A DNA stretch of 64,000 nucleotides from Peptoniphilaceae bacterium (GCA_910589545.1 CAJUSY010000012.1:1-64000); one strand, 5' to 3'; counted from the first letter of the stretch, positions 16,845-26,671 are shown. The notes: a model not told the origin generated them from the letters alone. Numbers and translations are program-made.

Positions 16845-19800
16845 TTATCTATTTGTAGAATTTGGATTTACAACGTCTTCTTTCTTTGCGCCTTCTTCTT
16901 CCTTAGCTTTTTCTACAGATTCAACTTTGTTACCTTCTTTATCAAGGTTTTCTTCTTTTTTTGCTTCATCTGTATCTTCTACTGAGTTAGAATAATCCAT
17001 TTCTGACATTCTCTTGTAATTATTGTATCTTTCCTTAGCATCTCTTTCAGCTTCTTGGAACAATTCTTCAGCTTGTTCAGGGAATGATTTTTGTAATGAC
17101 ATGTATCTTACTTCTCCTCTGATGAAGTCTTGGAATGATCCAGTTGGTTCTTTAGAGTCTAATTGGAATGGGTTCTTTCCTTCTTCTGCAAGAGTTGGAT
17201 CGAATCTGTATAAGTGCCAGTAACCAGCTTCTACAGCTAATTTTTCTTGACGTTGGCTCTTACCCATACCAGCTTTAATACCATGGTTGATACATGGTGA
17301 GTAAGCAATGATTAATGATGGTCCATCATATTCTTCCGCTTCTCTAATAGCTTTTAATGTTTGATTTTGGTTAGCACCCATAGCGATTTGTGCTACATAT
17401 ACGTATCCGTAAGTTGATGCCATTAATCCTAAATCTTTCTTTCTAACTTTCTTACCACTTGCAGCGAATTGTGCTACAGCTGCTGTTGGAGTTGACTTAG
17501 AAGCTTGTCCACCAGTATTTGAGTAAACTTCTGTATCGAATACCATAACATTGATGTTTTCACCAGATGCTAATACGTGATCCAATCCGCCGTATCCGAT
17601 ATCGTAAGCCCAACCGTCTCCACCGAAGATCCATACAGATTTCTTAATTAAGAAGTCTCTGTCTGTTCTTATATATTTCAATAATTCTTCAGCTTCTTCG
17701 TTGTTAGTGTTGTCATCTAAGTGTTGTAATATTTCTGCTGCACATGCTTTTGATGTAGCTACATCATCCATGTTATCAACGAATTTTTTGAATGGTTCAT
17801 TCAATGGACTTTCAATGTTTAAGTCTAAGAATGCTTGCATTTTTTCTTTTAATTGTAATCTAATCTTCTTAATAGCTAAGTGCATACCATATCCGTATTC
17901 AGCGTTATCTTCGAATAATGAGTTAGCCCAAGCTGGTCCTTTACCTTCAGCGTTTGTGCAGTAAGGAGTTGAAGGAGCACTTGCACCCCAGATTGATGAA
18001 CAACCTGTAGCATTAGCTATAAGCATTCTATCACCGTATAATTGAGTGATTAATTTAGCGTATGGAGTTTCTCCACAACCAGCACATGCACCAGAGAATT
18101 CAAATAATGGTTGTTGGAATTGTGAACCTTTAACTGTTTTTTCTGCTGGCAATAAATCTTCTTTGTATCCAACTTCATCTACAGCGTAAGTCCAGTTATC
18201 TTTTTGTGCAAGATATTGTTCTTCGAAAGGTTTCATGATTAATGCTTTTTCTTTTGCTGGACATACATCAGCACAGTTACCGCAACCTGTACAGTCTGCT
18301 GGTGAAACTTGAATTCTGAATGTTAAATCTTCAAATCCTTTACCAACTGCTTTTTTGCTTTCGAATGTTTCAGGAGCATTCTTTCTGTCTTCTTCATTTA
18401 ATAAGAATGGTCTGATAACTGCGTGTGGACATACATAAGCACATTGGTTACATTGGATACATTTATCCATTTGCCATTCTGGAACGTTAAGAGCGATACA
18501 TCTCTTTTCGTAAGCTGAAGTACCCATTGGGAATTCACCGTTTGCTCTGTCTTTAAATGCAGATACTGGTAAATCATTACCTTGTTGTGCGTTCATTACG
18601 CTTGCAACTTCTTTTATGAATTCAGGAAGATTAGCGTCTTTTTCAACGTCTTCTTCAGAGTTTTTCCATTCAGCTGGAACCTTGATTTCTACAAGTTGAT
18701 CAATACCTTGATCTACTGCTGCGTAGTTCATGTTTACAATATCTTCACCTTTTCTTCCGTAGTTAGCAACTATGGATTCTTTTAATTTCTTAATAGCTTC
18801 ATCTATAGGTAATACTTTAGATAATTTGAAGAATGCAGCTTGCATAATCATGTTAGTTCTTCCACCTAATCCTACTTCTGCTGCAATTTTAGAAGCATTT
18901 ATTGTGTAGAATTTAATGTCGTTTTCAGCGATGTATTTCTTTAATTTACCTGGAAGGTGCGAATCTAATTCTTCTTCACTCCATATACAGTTTAGTAAGA
19001 ATGTGCCACCTTTTCTTAAACCTCTTAATAAATCATATTGGTAAACATATGCTTGTTTTGAACAAGAAATGAAATCTGATTCATCTAATAGATAAGTTGA
19101 GTGGATTGGGTTGTTACCGAATCTCAAGTGAGACATTGTAACCCCACCAGATTTTTTTGAGTCATAATCGAAGTAACCTTGGGCGTACATGTCAGTACCA
19201 TCACCTATGATTTTGATAGCTGATTTGTTAGCACCTACTGTACCGTCAGAACCGAATCCCCAGAATTTACATCTGATAGTTCCTTCAGGTGATGTGTTGA
19301 TAACATCTTTAACTTCTAATGATCTGTGAGTAACATCATCTACTATACCGATAGTAAATTGTGTTCTTGGTTCTTCTTGTTTTAAGTTTTCAAAAACTGT
19401 ATTGATGTGTGTTGGAGTTGTATCCTTTGATCCTAAACCATAGATACCACCAACGATAACTGGTTTATTTTCTTGGTCATAGAAGCAATCTCTAACATCA
19501 AGGTATAGAGGTTCTCCTAATGAACCTTTTTCTTTTGTTCTATCCAAAACTGCGATTTTCTTAACTGTTTTTGGAATTACATTTAAGAAATGTTCTTTAG
19601 AGAAAGGTCTGTATAAGTGAACTTTAACTACCCCTACTTTTTCGCCTTTTCCTAATAAGTAATCTACAGTTTCTTCGATAGTTTCAGTTGCTGAACCCAT
19701 AGCTACTATAATATTTTCAGCGTCATCTGCACCATAGTAGTTGAATAATCCGTAGTTTCTGCCTGTAATCTTGTTAATTTCATTGATATAGCCTTCTGTA

Positions 19801-20525
19801 ATACCAACGATATCTTCATAGTATGTATTAGAAGCTTCCATACCTTGGAAATAAACGTCTGGATTTTCAGCTGTACCCATAGTCTTAGGGTTTTCTGGAT
19901 TTAAAGCATTTCTTCTGAACTCATCAATAGCTTCCCAGTCAACAATCTTAGCTAAGTCTTCATAATCCATAACTTCGATTTTTTGAATTTCGTGACTTGT
20001 TCTGAAACCATCGAAGAAATGTAAGAATGGTACTTTACCTTTGATAGAAGCAAGGTGAGCTACTGCTGCTAAGTCCATAACTTCTTGAACTGAACCTGAA
20101 CACAATAATGCAAAACCTGTTTGTCTTGCAGCCATAACGTCTTGGTGGTCACCAAAAATGCTAAGTGCATGTGATGCCAAAGCTCTTGCTGATACGTGGA
20201 ATACACCAGGTAAGTTTTCTCCGGCGATTTTGTACATGTTTGGTACCATTAACAACAAACCTTGTGATGCCGTAAATGTAGATGCCAAAGCCCCTGCAAC
20301 TAAAGCCCCGTGTACAGAACCAGCTGCTCCACCTTCTGATTGTAATTCAGTTACTTGTACAGTTTCACCGAATAAGTTCTTACGTCCATCTGCTGCCCAA
20401 ACATCAATTGCTTCTGGCATTGGTGAAGATGGAGTAATTGGATAAATAGTTGCCACATCTGAAAATGCATAAGCTATATGAGCTGCAGCTGTGTTTCCAT
20501 CCATGGTTTTCATGTGTTTTGCCAT
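16845..20525 (-). CDS. nifJ: Pyruvate:ferredoxin (flavodoxin) oxidoreductase
   Basis: The 1226-residue single-chain enzyme converts pyruvate and CoA to acetyl-CoA, CO2 and reduced ferredoxin, the central step of anaerobic fermentation. The N-terminal TPP domain begins MDGNTAAAHIAYAFSDVATIYPITPSSPM. Two 4Fe-4S motifs, CIQCNQCAYVCPH and CTGCGNCADVCP, sit near residues 690 and 750. The TPP/Mg site is GGDGWAYDIGYGGLDHV, and FSGACAGCGETPY holds the extra cluster. The last 50 or so residues form a Glu/Lys-rich tail absent from most homologues. Reduced ferredoxin would feed the Rnf complex encoded at the window's end. Confidence 0.97.
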   Translation of the reverse strand: MAKHMKTMDGNTAAAHIAYAFSDVATIYPITPSSPMPEAIDVWAADGRKNLFGETVQVTELQSEGGAAGSVHGALVAGALASTFTASQGLLLMVPNMYKIAGENLPGVFHVSARALASHALSIFGDHQDVMAARQTGFALLCSGSVQEVMDLAAVAHLASIKGKVPFLHFFDGFRTSHEIQKIEVMDYEDLAKIVDWEAIDEFRRNALNPENPKTMGTAENPDVYFQGMEASNTYYEDIVGITEGYINEINKITGRNYGLFNYYGADDAENIIVAMGSATETIEETVDYLLGKGEKVGVVKVHLYRPFSKEHFLNVIPKTVKKIAVLDRTKEKGSLGEPLYLDVRDCFYDQENKPVIVGGIYGLGSKDTTPTHINTVFENLKQEEPRTQFTIGIVDDVTHRSLEVKDVINTSPEGTIRCKFWGFGSDGTVGANKSAIKIIGDGTDMYAQGYFDYDSKKSGGVTMSHLRFGNNPIHSTYLLDESDFISCSKQAYVYQYDLLRGLRKGGTFLLNCIWSEEELDSHLPGKLKKYIAENDIKFYTINASKIAAEVGLGGRTNMIMQAAFFKLSKVLPIDEAIKKLKESIVANYGRKGEDIVNMNYAAVDQGIDQLVEIKVPAEWKNSEEDVEKDANLPEFIKEVASVMNAQQGNDLPVSAFKDRANGEFPMGTSAYEKRCIALNVPEWQMDKCIQCNQCAYVCPHAVIRPFLLNEEDRKNAPETFESKKAVGKGFEDLTFRIQVSPADCTGCGNCADVCPAKEKALIMKPFEEQYLAQKDNWTYAVDEVGYKEDLLPAEKTVKGSQFQQPLFEFSGACAGCGETPYAKLITQLYGDRMLIANATGCSSIWGASAPSTPYCTNAEGKGPAWANSLFEDNAEYGYGMHLAIKKIRLQLKEKMQAFLDLNIESPLNEPFKKFVDNMDDVATSKACAAEILQHLDDNTNNEEAEELLKYIRTDRDFLIKKSVWIFGGDGWAYDIGYGGLDHVLASGENINVMVFDTEVYSNTGGQASKSTPTAAVAQFAASGKKVRKKDLGLMASTYGYVYVAQIAMGANQNQTLKAIREAEEYDGPSLIIAYSPCINHGIKAGMGKSQRQEKLAVEAGYWHLYRFDPTLAEEGKNPFQLDSKEPTGSFQDFIRGEVRYMSLQKSFPEQAEELFQEAERDAKERYNNYKRMSEMDYSNSVEDTDEAKKEENLDKEGNKVESVEKAKEEEGAKKEDVVNPNSTNR

Positions 20526-20659
20526 TTATTTAACCCCCTATATATAAATAAATAAATTGTTTGAATTAAAACGGAAAACTCCGCTCTATGGATTATTATA
20601 ACTCATTAAAATTCTCATTGCAAGAATATTAAACTTGCTCAAAATATTTTATCTTAAAA

Positions 20660-21619
20660 TTATTTTTCGTTATTTTTTAACTGTTTTCTATGTTCTTCTG
20701 TTTCTTTCTTCATATTAGCAATTAACTTATTATTTAACTCTTGTGCAGCATTGTAGCCCAAAAGTTTTTGTCTTTGATTTCTAACTGCTACCTCAACAAT
20801 CATAGCAATATTTCTACCTGGTTTTACAGGAACTTCAAGATAAGGAAGTTCAACTCCCAAAATTTCTGTAGTATGATCGTCCAATCCAATCCTATCGTAT
20901 TCTTTTTCGTCTTGCCATTTTTCAAGCTTGATTACCAAATCTATAAAAGTAGTTAACCTAACAGAACCAGTTCCGTATAATCTTTGAATGTCTAAAATTC
21001 CAAGACCTCTAACTTCTAAATAGTGCCTTATATTAAGTGGAGCTTGTGCCAATAGGCCTTTTTCGATTTTTCTAATTTCCACTACATCGTCTGCAATAAG
21101 TCTGTGTCCCCTAGTGACCAAGTCCAAAGCGGTTTCGCTTTTTCCTACAGAACTATCTCCCATCAACAAAACACCCATACCAAATACATCTAATAAAGAT
21201 GCGTGTATCGTATCTTCTTCACTCAGAAAATATTCCAATACTTCATCAAGAGCAGAAATAAGTCTTGTGGTAGTTCTGTCTGAAATCAACAACGTTTTAT
21301 CGTATTCTTCAGCTAATTTTCTAACCTCATCTGGAATTTGAGCATAATGTGAGAACACAATACAAGGAATATCATATTCCATCATCGATCTTACTCTCTC
21401 TTTTCTTAGCTCAATATCCATAGCCATGTAATATGCAAGCTCTGCCTTGCCAAACAACTGTATTCTTCTGAATGGAAATTCTTCTAAAAACCCAGAAAGT
21501 TGCAACCCCGGTCTATTTATTTCAGAATTTGTTATTTCAATAGTTCCGTAATCAGAACTTGTCCTTACAACATGCAAGTCCAGTTTTTCGACAACTGCAC
21601 TTAATTTTACTGTTTTCAT
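20660..21619 (-). CDS. hprK: HPr kinase/phosphorylase
   Basis: The 319-residue bifunctional enzyme phosphorylates HPr on Ser46 and so controls carbon catabolite repression. The N-terminal domain is followed by the Walker A GDSSVGKSETALDLV (about 153-167), LIADDVVEI and the HprK signature LEVRGLGILDIQRLYG. Its C-terminus includes the K3-loop region VPVKPGRNIA. Length fits the family. No ptsH or lgt gene is next to it, unlike in many Firmicutes. Confidence 0.95.
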   Translation of the reverse strand: MKTVKLSAVVEKLDLHVVRTSSDYGTIEITNSEINRPGLQLSGFLEEFPFRRIQLFGKAELAYYMAMDIELRKERVRSMMEYDIPCIVFSHYAQIPDEVRKLAEEYDKTLLISDRTTTRLISALDEVLEYFLSEEDTIHASLLDVFGMGVLLMGDSSVGKSETALDLVTRGHRLIADDVVEIRKIEKGLLAQAPLNIRHYLEVRGLGILDIQRLYGTGSVRLTTFIDLVIKLEKWQDEKEYDRIGLDDHTTEILGVELPYLEVPVKPGRNIAMIVEVAVRNQRQKLLGYNAAQELNNKLIANMKKETEEHRKQLKNNEK

Positions 21620-21749
21620 AACTTTCCTCCTTAAATTATATTTTATATTCTAATCATACTATACGCAAATAATTAAAGTAATATAACTAAAAATTTACAA
21701 TTTAAATGTTACGCTTTTGTAACAATTAACGTTTTTCTAACCTAATTTA

Positions 21750-21787
21750 TTACAAAAAGGTTACAACGGGTTACAAATGTGTTACAA
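21750..21787 (+). promoter_or_regulatory. Four tandem WalR-type half-sites upstream of the CWB2-3D gene
   Basis: TTACA recurs at 21750, 21761, 21771 and 21782, spaced 10-11 bp. On the complementary strand this reads TGTAA repeated once per helical turn, matching the WalR (YycF) box TGTWAH-N5-TGTWAH. Cell-wall hydrolase genes are the classical WalR targets. Confidence 0.6.
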
Positions 21788-21854
21788 TATATTATATTAA
21801 ATTTTCAGATTAAAAATCTTTTAATCTTAAAAAATAGAAAAAATAGGAGGAAGA

Positions 21855-23573
21855 ATGAACAATATAAAAAAACCATTGTTAGTGATGGGATTAATGTTTA
21901 CCTTTTCTGCTTTAAATGCAACTTCTTCATTTGCTGATGTTGACAATACAAAGCTTGTAGAAGAAGTAAAACAAGACGCTATAAATCACACTACAAATTT
22001 GCAAAATATAATTAAAGAAAAAGAAAATGTGAATACAGAGGATTCCATCAAATCCAACGATGCACAACAAACTGAGAAAGTTAACAAAGAAAATACTGAA
22101 AAAGAAAATAGAGAAGAAGCTACAAAAGAAGATTTAACAGAAAAAATCGAAGATACAAAAGAGCTTTCGAAAAAACCATCTGAAGTAAAAGCTATGAAAA
22201 GAGCTGATGTTAAAAAAATTACTTCATCTAGCAAATTCGAAACAGCTACTAATATAAGAGATGAATATTTCTCAAAATCAAATTCAGTTATCTTGACAAA
22301 TAGCTCTACATTTGTAGATTCATTGTCTGCTGTGTCATTATCCAGAGGTAACACTCCAATATTATTTACTAATCAATCTTCATTAGATAGCACAACTTTA
22401 ACAAACTTGAAAAAGAATAAACCTAAAAAAGTTTATATCTTAGGTGGAGAAAAATCTGTAAGTAATTCAGTTATAAATCAACTTAAAAATTTGGGAATAA
22501 TTGTTGAAAGAATTTCAGGTCATGATAGATATGAAGTTAATGCAAAAGTAGCAACAAAAACACATAACCCAAATAAAAAACAAAAAACTAATATACTTAT
22601 AACTTCTGGCGAAAATCATAGCGATGCTATATCATCTGCTGTATTATCTCAAAACAAAAAAGCACCTATACTTTTCGTAAGAAAAAATGAAGTTCCTACA
22701 TCTATTAAAGATTATTTATTATCATTAAAGAAAAACAATGCAATAGGAAGTATTACAATAGTTGGCGGTAAATTATCAGTATCTCAACAAGTAGAATCCT
22801 ACTTGAGAACTTTTAGCAATAATGTAAGTAGAATTGTAGGTCACGACAGATACACTACAAATGTGAAAGTATCAAAAGCTGTTAACCCTAATGCAAACCG
22901 TGTAATCGTAGCTGAAGGTAATGGTTATAACGATGCATTATTAATGTCACCTGTAGCTAGCAAACTAAAAGCTTCTTTAGTATTGACAAAACCTAATGAT
23001 GTAACAAGAATGAGAGATTATTCTTCAAACGATAAAAACGCAACTATGGAATCATTCTTTAAGAACAATACAAATATCGATCAAGTTATAGTTTGCGAAG
23101 GAAATCATTCAATACATGAGTTTGTATCTTCATCAATCGCTGACTTGTTAGCTGGTAAAAGTCTCAAAACAGCTCCAAAAGCAGACGCATTGTACAAAAA
23201 AGAAAGAGCAGAACTAAGAAAAAGCGTTACTCAAATCCCCAAAAAAGTTCAAAAACCAGCAAACTCTTTACAAACTCAACTTGCAAAAGCGAAAAAAGTA
23301 TTCACAGTAAGAGCTACAGCTTATACTTCTGACCCTCGTGAAAATGGTGGATGGAATGTAACAGCTATTGGAACTAAAATTAGACGCGGCGTTATAGCAG
23401 TAGATCCAAGAGTAATACCTTTGAGAACAAGAGTTTATGTAGAAGGATACGGATTTGCCACAGCAGAAGATACTGGTGGAGCTATTAAAGGAAATAAAAT
23501 TGATGTAGTAATGGATACAAAAGCGCAATCTCGTAACTGGGGAGTTAGAAACGTCAAAATCTACATCTTATAA
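21855..23573 (+). CDS. Secreted CWB2 protein with C-terminal 3D domain (putative peptidoglycan lytic enzyme)
   Basis: This 572-residue exported protein has a signal peptide (1-27, ending SSFA), a Glu/Lys-rich disordered stretch (28-115) and a block of cell-wall-binding repeats type 2 (about 120-410) with the recurrent VYILGGEKSVS, GHDRYE and SGENHSDA-type motifs. A 3D domain follows (about 483-572) with TAYTSDP, VIPLRTRVYVEGYG and EDTGGAIKGNKIDVVMD, whose three Asp define the family. CWB2 repeats anchor proteins non-covalently to wall polymers, and the 3D domain is a lytic-transglycosylase-like fold. It shares signal and repeat sequence with the next gene, so the two are paralogues with swapped catalytic ends. 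Confidence 0.9.
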   Translation: MNNIKKPLLVMGLMFTFSALNATSSFADVDNTKLVEEVKQDAINHTTNLQNIIKEKENVNTEDSIKSNDAQQTEKVNKENTEKENREEATKEDLTEKIEDTKELSKKPSEVKAMKRADVKKITSSSKFETATNIRDEYFSKSNSVILTNSSTFVDSLSAVSLSRGNTPILFTNQSSLDSTTLTNLKKNKPKKVYILGGEKSVSNSVINQLKNLGIIVERISGHDRYEVNAKVATKTHNPNKKQKTNILITSGENHSDAISSAVLSQNKKAPILFVRKNEVPTSIKDYLLSLKKNNAIGSITIVGGKLSVSQQVESYLRTFSNNVSRIVGHDRYTTNVKVSKAVNPNANRVIVAEGNGYNDALLMSPVASKLKASLVLTKPNDVTRMRDYSSNDKNATMESFFKNNTNIDQVIVCEGNHSIHEFVSSSIADLLAGKSLKTAPKADALYKKERAELRKSVTQIPKKVQKPANSLQTQLAKAKKVFTVRATAYTSDPRENGGWNVTAIGTKIRRGVIAVDPRVIPLRTRVYVEGYGFATAEDTGGAIKGNKIDVVMDTKAQSRNWGVRNVKIYIL

Positions 23574-23584
23574 TTACTAACACT

Positions 23585-23612
23585 AAGCACTGATTAATTC
23601 AGTGCTTTTTTT
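23585..23612 (+). terminator. Terminator of the CWB2-3D gene
   Basis: AAGCACTGA and TTCAGTGCTT pair around a short loop and are followed by TTTTTTTG on the plus strand. Confidence 0.88.
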
Positions 23613-23761
23613 GTTGTTTATTAGAATAATTTCAGTTTATTCCATCAATTTCGACGCTGTTTTAAACAGATTTTTGAGAATTTTATAGAAAAAAACGTAA
23701 TTGTTACATTTTTTAAACAATTACTACTTGTATTTTCCATTTCCGGTGTTTCTATCAAAAG

Positions 23762-23778
23762 TTACAAATCGGTTACAA
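23762..23778 (+). promoter_or_regulatory. WalR-type box 1 upstream of the CWB2-NlpC/P60 gene
   Basis: TTACAAATCGGTTACAAAT; the complement contains TGTAAC-N5-TGTAAC with exact 11-bp spacing, fitting the WalR consensus at both half-sites. Confidence 0.6.
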
Positions 23779-23959
23779 ATTATCCCCCATTTTATGGGAA
23801 GTGTGATTTTCAAGTAATTCACAAATTTTTGAATTTGTAAATAGTTTTGGGTATATTTTTCAAAATTCTTACTACTTTGTGTACAACAAAGAAATAAATG
23901 ATAAATTTGTTTGAAAGTTACGATAAATTCTTGTAAACTATTAGAGTAATTTAAATAAG

Positions 23960-23976
23960 TTACAAATTGGTTACAA
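23960..23976 (+). promoter_or_regulatory. WalR-type box 2 upstream of the CWB2-NlpC/P60 gene
   Basis: TTACAAATTGGTTACAAAA repeats the same 11-bp-spaced pair about 50 bp before the start codon. The rest of 23613-24026 is AT-rich and shows no gene; a -10 box close to this site was not resolved. Confidence 0.6.
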
Positions 23977-24026
23977 AATTTAATGAGCAAATTAATTATC
24001 TCATTAAAAGTATATTAGGAGGATAC

Positions 24027-25670
24027 ATGAATAATTTTAAGAAGCCACTTCTTGTTATGACTTTGGCTGTTACATTGTCTTTGGGAGCAAATGTTTCATT
24101 TGCAGATAATGAAAATAACAAGTCAGAAACAAATGTTAAAGCTATATTAGATAATTCAAGTAAAACTGAAACAAATAAAATACAAGTAAAGCTAGATGAA
24201 AATAATAAAGTAATATCTAATAAAAATCAAGATACACAAGACAAAAAAGAAGCTGAAGTCAAATCAGAAAAAAGTGCAAAAACAGAAAGAATTGATGCTA
24301 AGAATAGATTTGAAACAGCTAAGAAAATCAAAGAAAAAGAATTCAAAAATGCAGACACAGCAGTAGTAGTTAATTCCAATGAATTCTCAGATTCAATCAG
24401 TGCAACTAACATTTCAAATGGTAAATCACCTATTTTATACACTGATTCCAACAAACTAGACAACTTGACAAAAGAAGCTTTGAAAGGTGTCAAAAAAGTC
24501 TACATAACTGGTGGCGAAAAAACTATTAGTTCAAAAGTAGTTGACGAATTAAACGGTATGGGAATTAAAGTCATCAGAGTAAAAGGTAAAGACAGATACG
24601 AAGTCAATGCAAAATCAGCTACTTCATCTCACCCAGTTTCTAACAAGAAACAAAACGTAGTTATCGCATCTGGTGAAAACTTTGCAGATTCTATTTCTTC
24701 AACTTCTTTAGCTAAGAAAAAGAACGCTCCAGTTCTTTTAGTTAAAAAGAATGAAGTGCCAAAATCAATCAAAGAATACTTAAATTCATTCAAGAAAAAA
24801 GGCCTTTTGGGAGACATCACTATAGTAGGTGGACAAAATTCAGTTTCAAAAGCTGTTGAAAATGAACTTTCTAAACTTGCAAAAGTTACTAGAATTGCAG
24901 GATCTGACAGATACCAAACATCTGTAAAAGTTGCAAAACAAGTCGGTGTAAATTCTGAAAGAACAATTGTAGCTAGTGGAGAAAAATTTGTAGATGTACT
25001 TGCAGCATCTCCTGTAGCTCAAAAATACAACGCCCCAATAGTTTTGGTTAAGAAAATGGACGTTCCAAGAAACGAAGATTACAAAACACAAGAACAAAAA
25101 TCAAACTCTGTGGAATCTTTCTTCAGACAAAACAAGTCAAACATCATGTACACAATGGTATTTGGTGGAAAAAACACTATCGATAATTTCGTAGTAAATG
25201 GAATTAAAGATTTGTTAGCTGGTAAATCACTACAAGCAAAACCAAAAGTAGATGCATTAGTAAATGTACCTAAAAAAGAACAACCAAAACAAACTAATAA
25301 ATTAGACAAAATCGTAAATCTTGCTTACAAACAATTAGGTAAGCCTTACGTTTGGGGAACTCGTGGCCCTAGATCATTTGACTGTTCAGGACTTACATCT
25401 TACCTCTACAGACAAGCTTATGGAATTTCAATAAGCCAAAGTTCAAGAGCACAAGCTTCTTATGGACACAAAGTTTCCAAATCAAACTTGAAAAAAGGCG
25501 ATTTGATGTTCTTTGCAACAGGTGGTGGCGGAATAAGTCACGTTGGAATTTACGTTGGTAACAACAAATTAATCCACGCTTCTACACCATCAACAGGAGT
25601 TATCTTATCAGATATCAACTCAAGATATTACCAAAGAACATTCGTTACAGCAAGAAGATTATTAGGTTAA
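24027..25670 (+). CDS. Secreted CWB2 protein with NlpC/P60 endopeptidase domain
   Basis: The 547-residue secreted wall hydrolase has a signal peptide 1-26 (ending VSFA), a charged linker and CWB2 repeats (about 100-410: KVYITGGEKTIS, GKDRYEVNAK, IASGENFADS). An NlpC/P60 domain (about 427-547) has catalytic Cys453 in SFDCSG and His near 503 in SHVGIYVG. Such domains cut D-gamma-glutamyl-diaminoacyl bonds in stem peptides. The start at 24027 has a perfect AGGAGG; an earlier in-frame ATG would place residues before the signal peptide. Two WalR-type boxes precede it. Confidence 0.93.
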   Translation: MNNFKKPLLVMTLAVTLSLGANVSFADNENNKSETNVKAILDNSSKTETNKIQVKLDENNKVISNKNQDTQDKKEAEVKSEKSAKTERIDAKNRFETAKKIKEKEFKNADTAVVVNSNEFSDSISATNISNGKSPILYTDSNKLDNLTKEALKGVKKVYITGGEKTISSKVVDELNGMGIKVIRVKGKDRYEVNAKSATSSHPVSNKKQNVVIASGENFADSISSTSLAKKKNAPVLLVKKNEVPKSIKEYLNSFKKKGLLGDITIVGGQNSVSKAVENELSKLAKVTRIAGSDRYQTSVKVAKQVGVNSERTIVASGEKFVDVLAASPVAQKYNAPIVLVKKMDVPRNEDYKTQEQKSNSVESFFRQNKSNIMYTMVFGGKNTIDNFVVNGIKDLLAGKSLQAKPKVDALVNVPKKEQPKQTNKLDKIVNLAYKQLGKPYVWGTRGPRSFDCSGLTSYLYRQAYGISISQSSRAQASYGHKVSKSNLKKGDLMFFATGGGGISHVGIYVGNNKLIHASTPSTGVILSDINSRYYQRTFVTARRLLG

Positions 25671-25674
25671 ATTC

Positions 25675-25708
25675 AAAAGCAATGATTCCTATGAATCATT
25701 GCTTTTTT
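25675..25708. terminator. Bidirectional terminator between convergent genes
   Basis: AAAAGCAATGATTC pairs with GAATCATTGCTTTT and T-runs follow on both strands. It serves the NlpC/P60 gene and the lipoprotein gene at 25715. Confidence 0.9.
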
Positions 25709-25714
25709 GATTTT

Positions 25715-26671
25715 CTATTTGAATTTTATAGTTTCATCATTGAAAACTCCAATTGAGTTTTTAATTTTCAAGCTGTACACGCTATCACCTATTGGAACGA
25801 TCATTGTATCATCTTTTGCATCTTCAAAAAATACGAGTCTATCTTTTTCTAGATTATAAGCAATCTTATTATCCAACCAAGTCATATATTTTTTAGACAC
25901 TTTAAATCTTTTCAATACATTTTCATAACCTTTAATAGTAGATTCCATTATCAACTTATCATTCTTGTACAACCTTGAATTTCCAGTTTTAAAATCGTAC
26001 AAAGAATAGAAGACATCTTTATTATTCATAACAACATCAATAGGAACCTCATCTTCTTTCAAGTCCCTACTAAAGATTTCCTTATCGTCCATATCTTTGA
26101 CAGTTAATTTGTCCTTTTCATAATGCATATACATTACAGACTTATCGTTTTTGATTAATTTCCCAATTTTGCCAGTAGATTCAAATGTGTCATTATTATT
26201 CTTGAAAATCTCACATTCAAAAAATTTAATTGGAGAATCAGAACGCAAAACCATAGCATACACATTTTTATCCAATAATTTAGCATCACTAATATGCTCT
26301 GTTGATGTGATATTTTTCATTTCGTCATTAGTTTTAATCATCAGTTTAGAAGCAAAAGACTCATCTGATTTGTAAAGGAGATAATCTTTCTTATCAACAT
26401 CGTGTATTGCATATCCGTCATCTAGTTGTACAAGTTCATCCTTGGAATCGTCGTAAATAAAGTTCTTTCCATCTTTTAAAACGACAATTTTGTCTGCATA
26501 TAAGCTCTGAATAAACTCAGAATTCTTTAATTTGTCTGTATATTTGTTATGAGAATCCATCTTTTTGATTCTGTCAACTTTTACGCTGGATTCCACACCT
26601 TTGTACACTTCTTTTTTACCACACGACACGAGCATCATCATACATAATGCAACCACTAAAAGTTTTTTCAT
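25715..26671 (-). CDS. Lipoprotein of unknown function
   Basis: The 318-residue protein has a type II signal peptide with lipobox LVSC (Cys17), so it is anchored on the outer face of the membrane. The rest is rich in Lys, Asp and short beta-strand-like segments (KNFIYDDSKDELVQLDDGYAIHD and later repeats of similar spacing, cited as a region), suggesting a beta-propeller-like surface protein; no family recognised. It follows, on the same strand, the GntR/membrane-protein pair but with its own ribosome site and a 78-bp gap, so joint transcription is possible. Confidence 0.75.
   Translation of the reverse strand: MKKLLVVALCMMMLVSCGKKEVYKGVESSVKVDRIKKMDSHNKYTDKLKNSEFIQSLYADKIVVLKDGKNFIYDDSKDELVQLDDGYAIHDVDKKDYLLYKSDESFASKLMIKTNDEMKNITSTEHISDAKLLDKNVYAMVLRSDSPIKFFECEIFKNNNDTFESTGKIGKLIKNDKSVMYMHYEKDKLTVKDMDDKEIFSRDLKEDEVPIDVVMNNKDVFYSLYDFKTGNSRLYKNDKLIMESTIKGYENVLKRFKVSKKYMTWLDNKIAYNLEKDRLVFFEDAKDDTMIVPIGDSVYSLKIKNSIGVFNDETIKFK

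Noticed and set aside
17000..20500. Plus-strand frames opposite PFOR and other large genes
   Set aside because: They overlap strongly supported minus-strand genes, have no ribosome sites and show no family motifs.
23724..23990. Minus-strand 88-codon frame in the gap before the NlpC/P60 gene
   Set aside because: It has no ribosome site and no recognisable domain, and covers both WalR-type boxes. The composition is that of AT-rich noncoding DNA.
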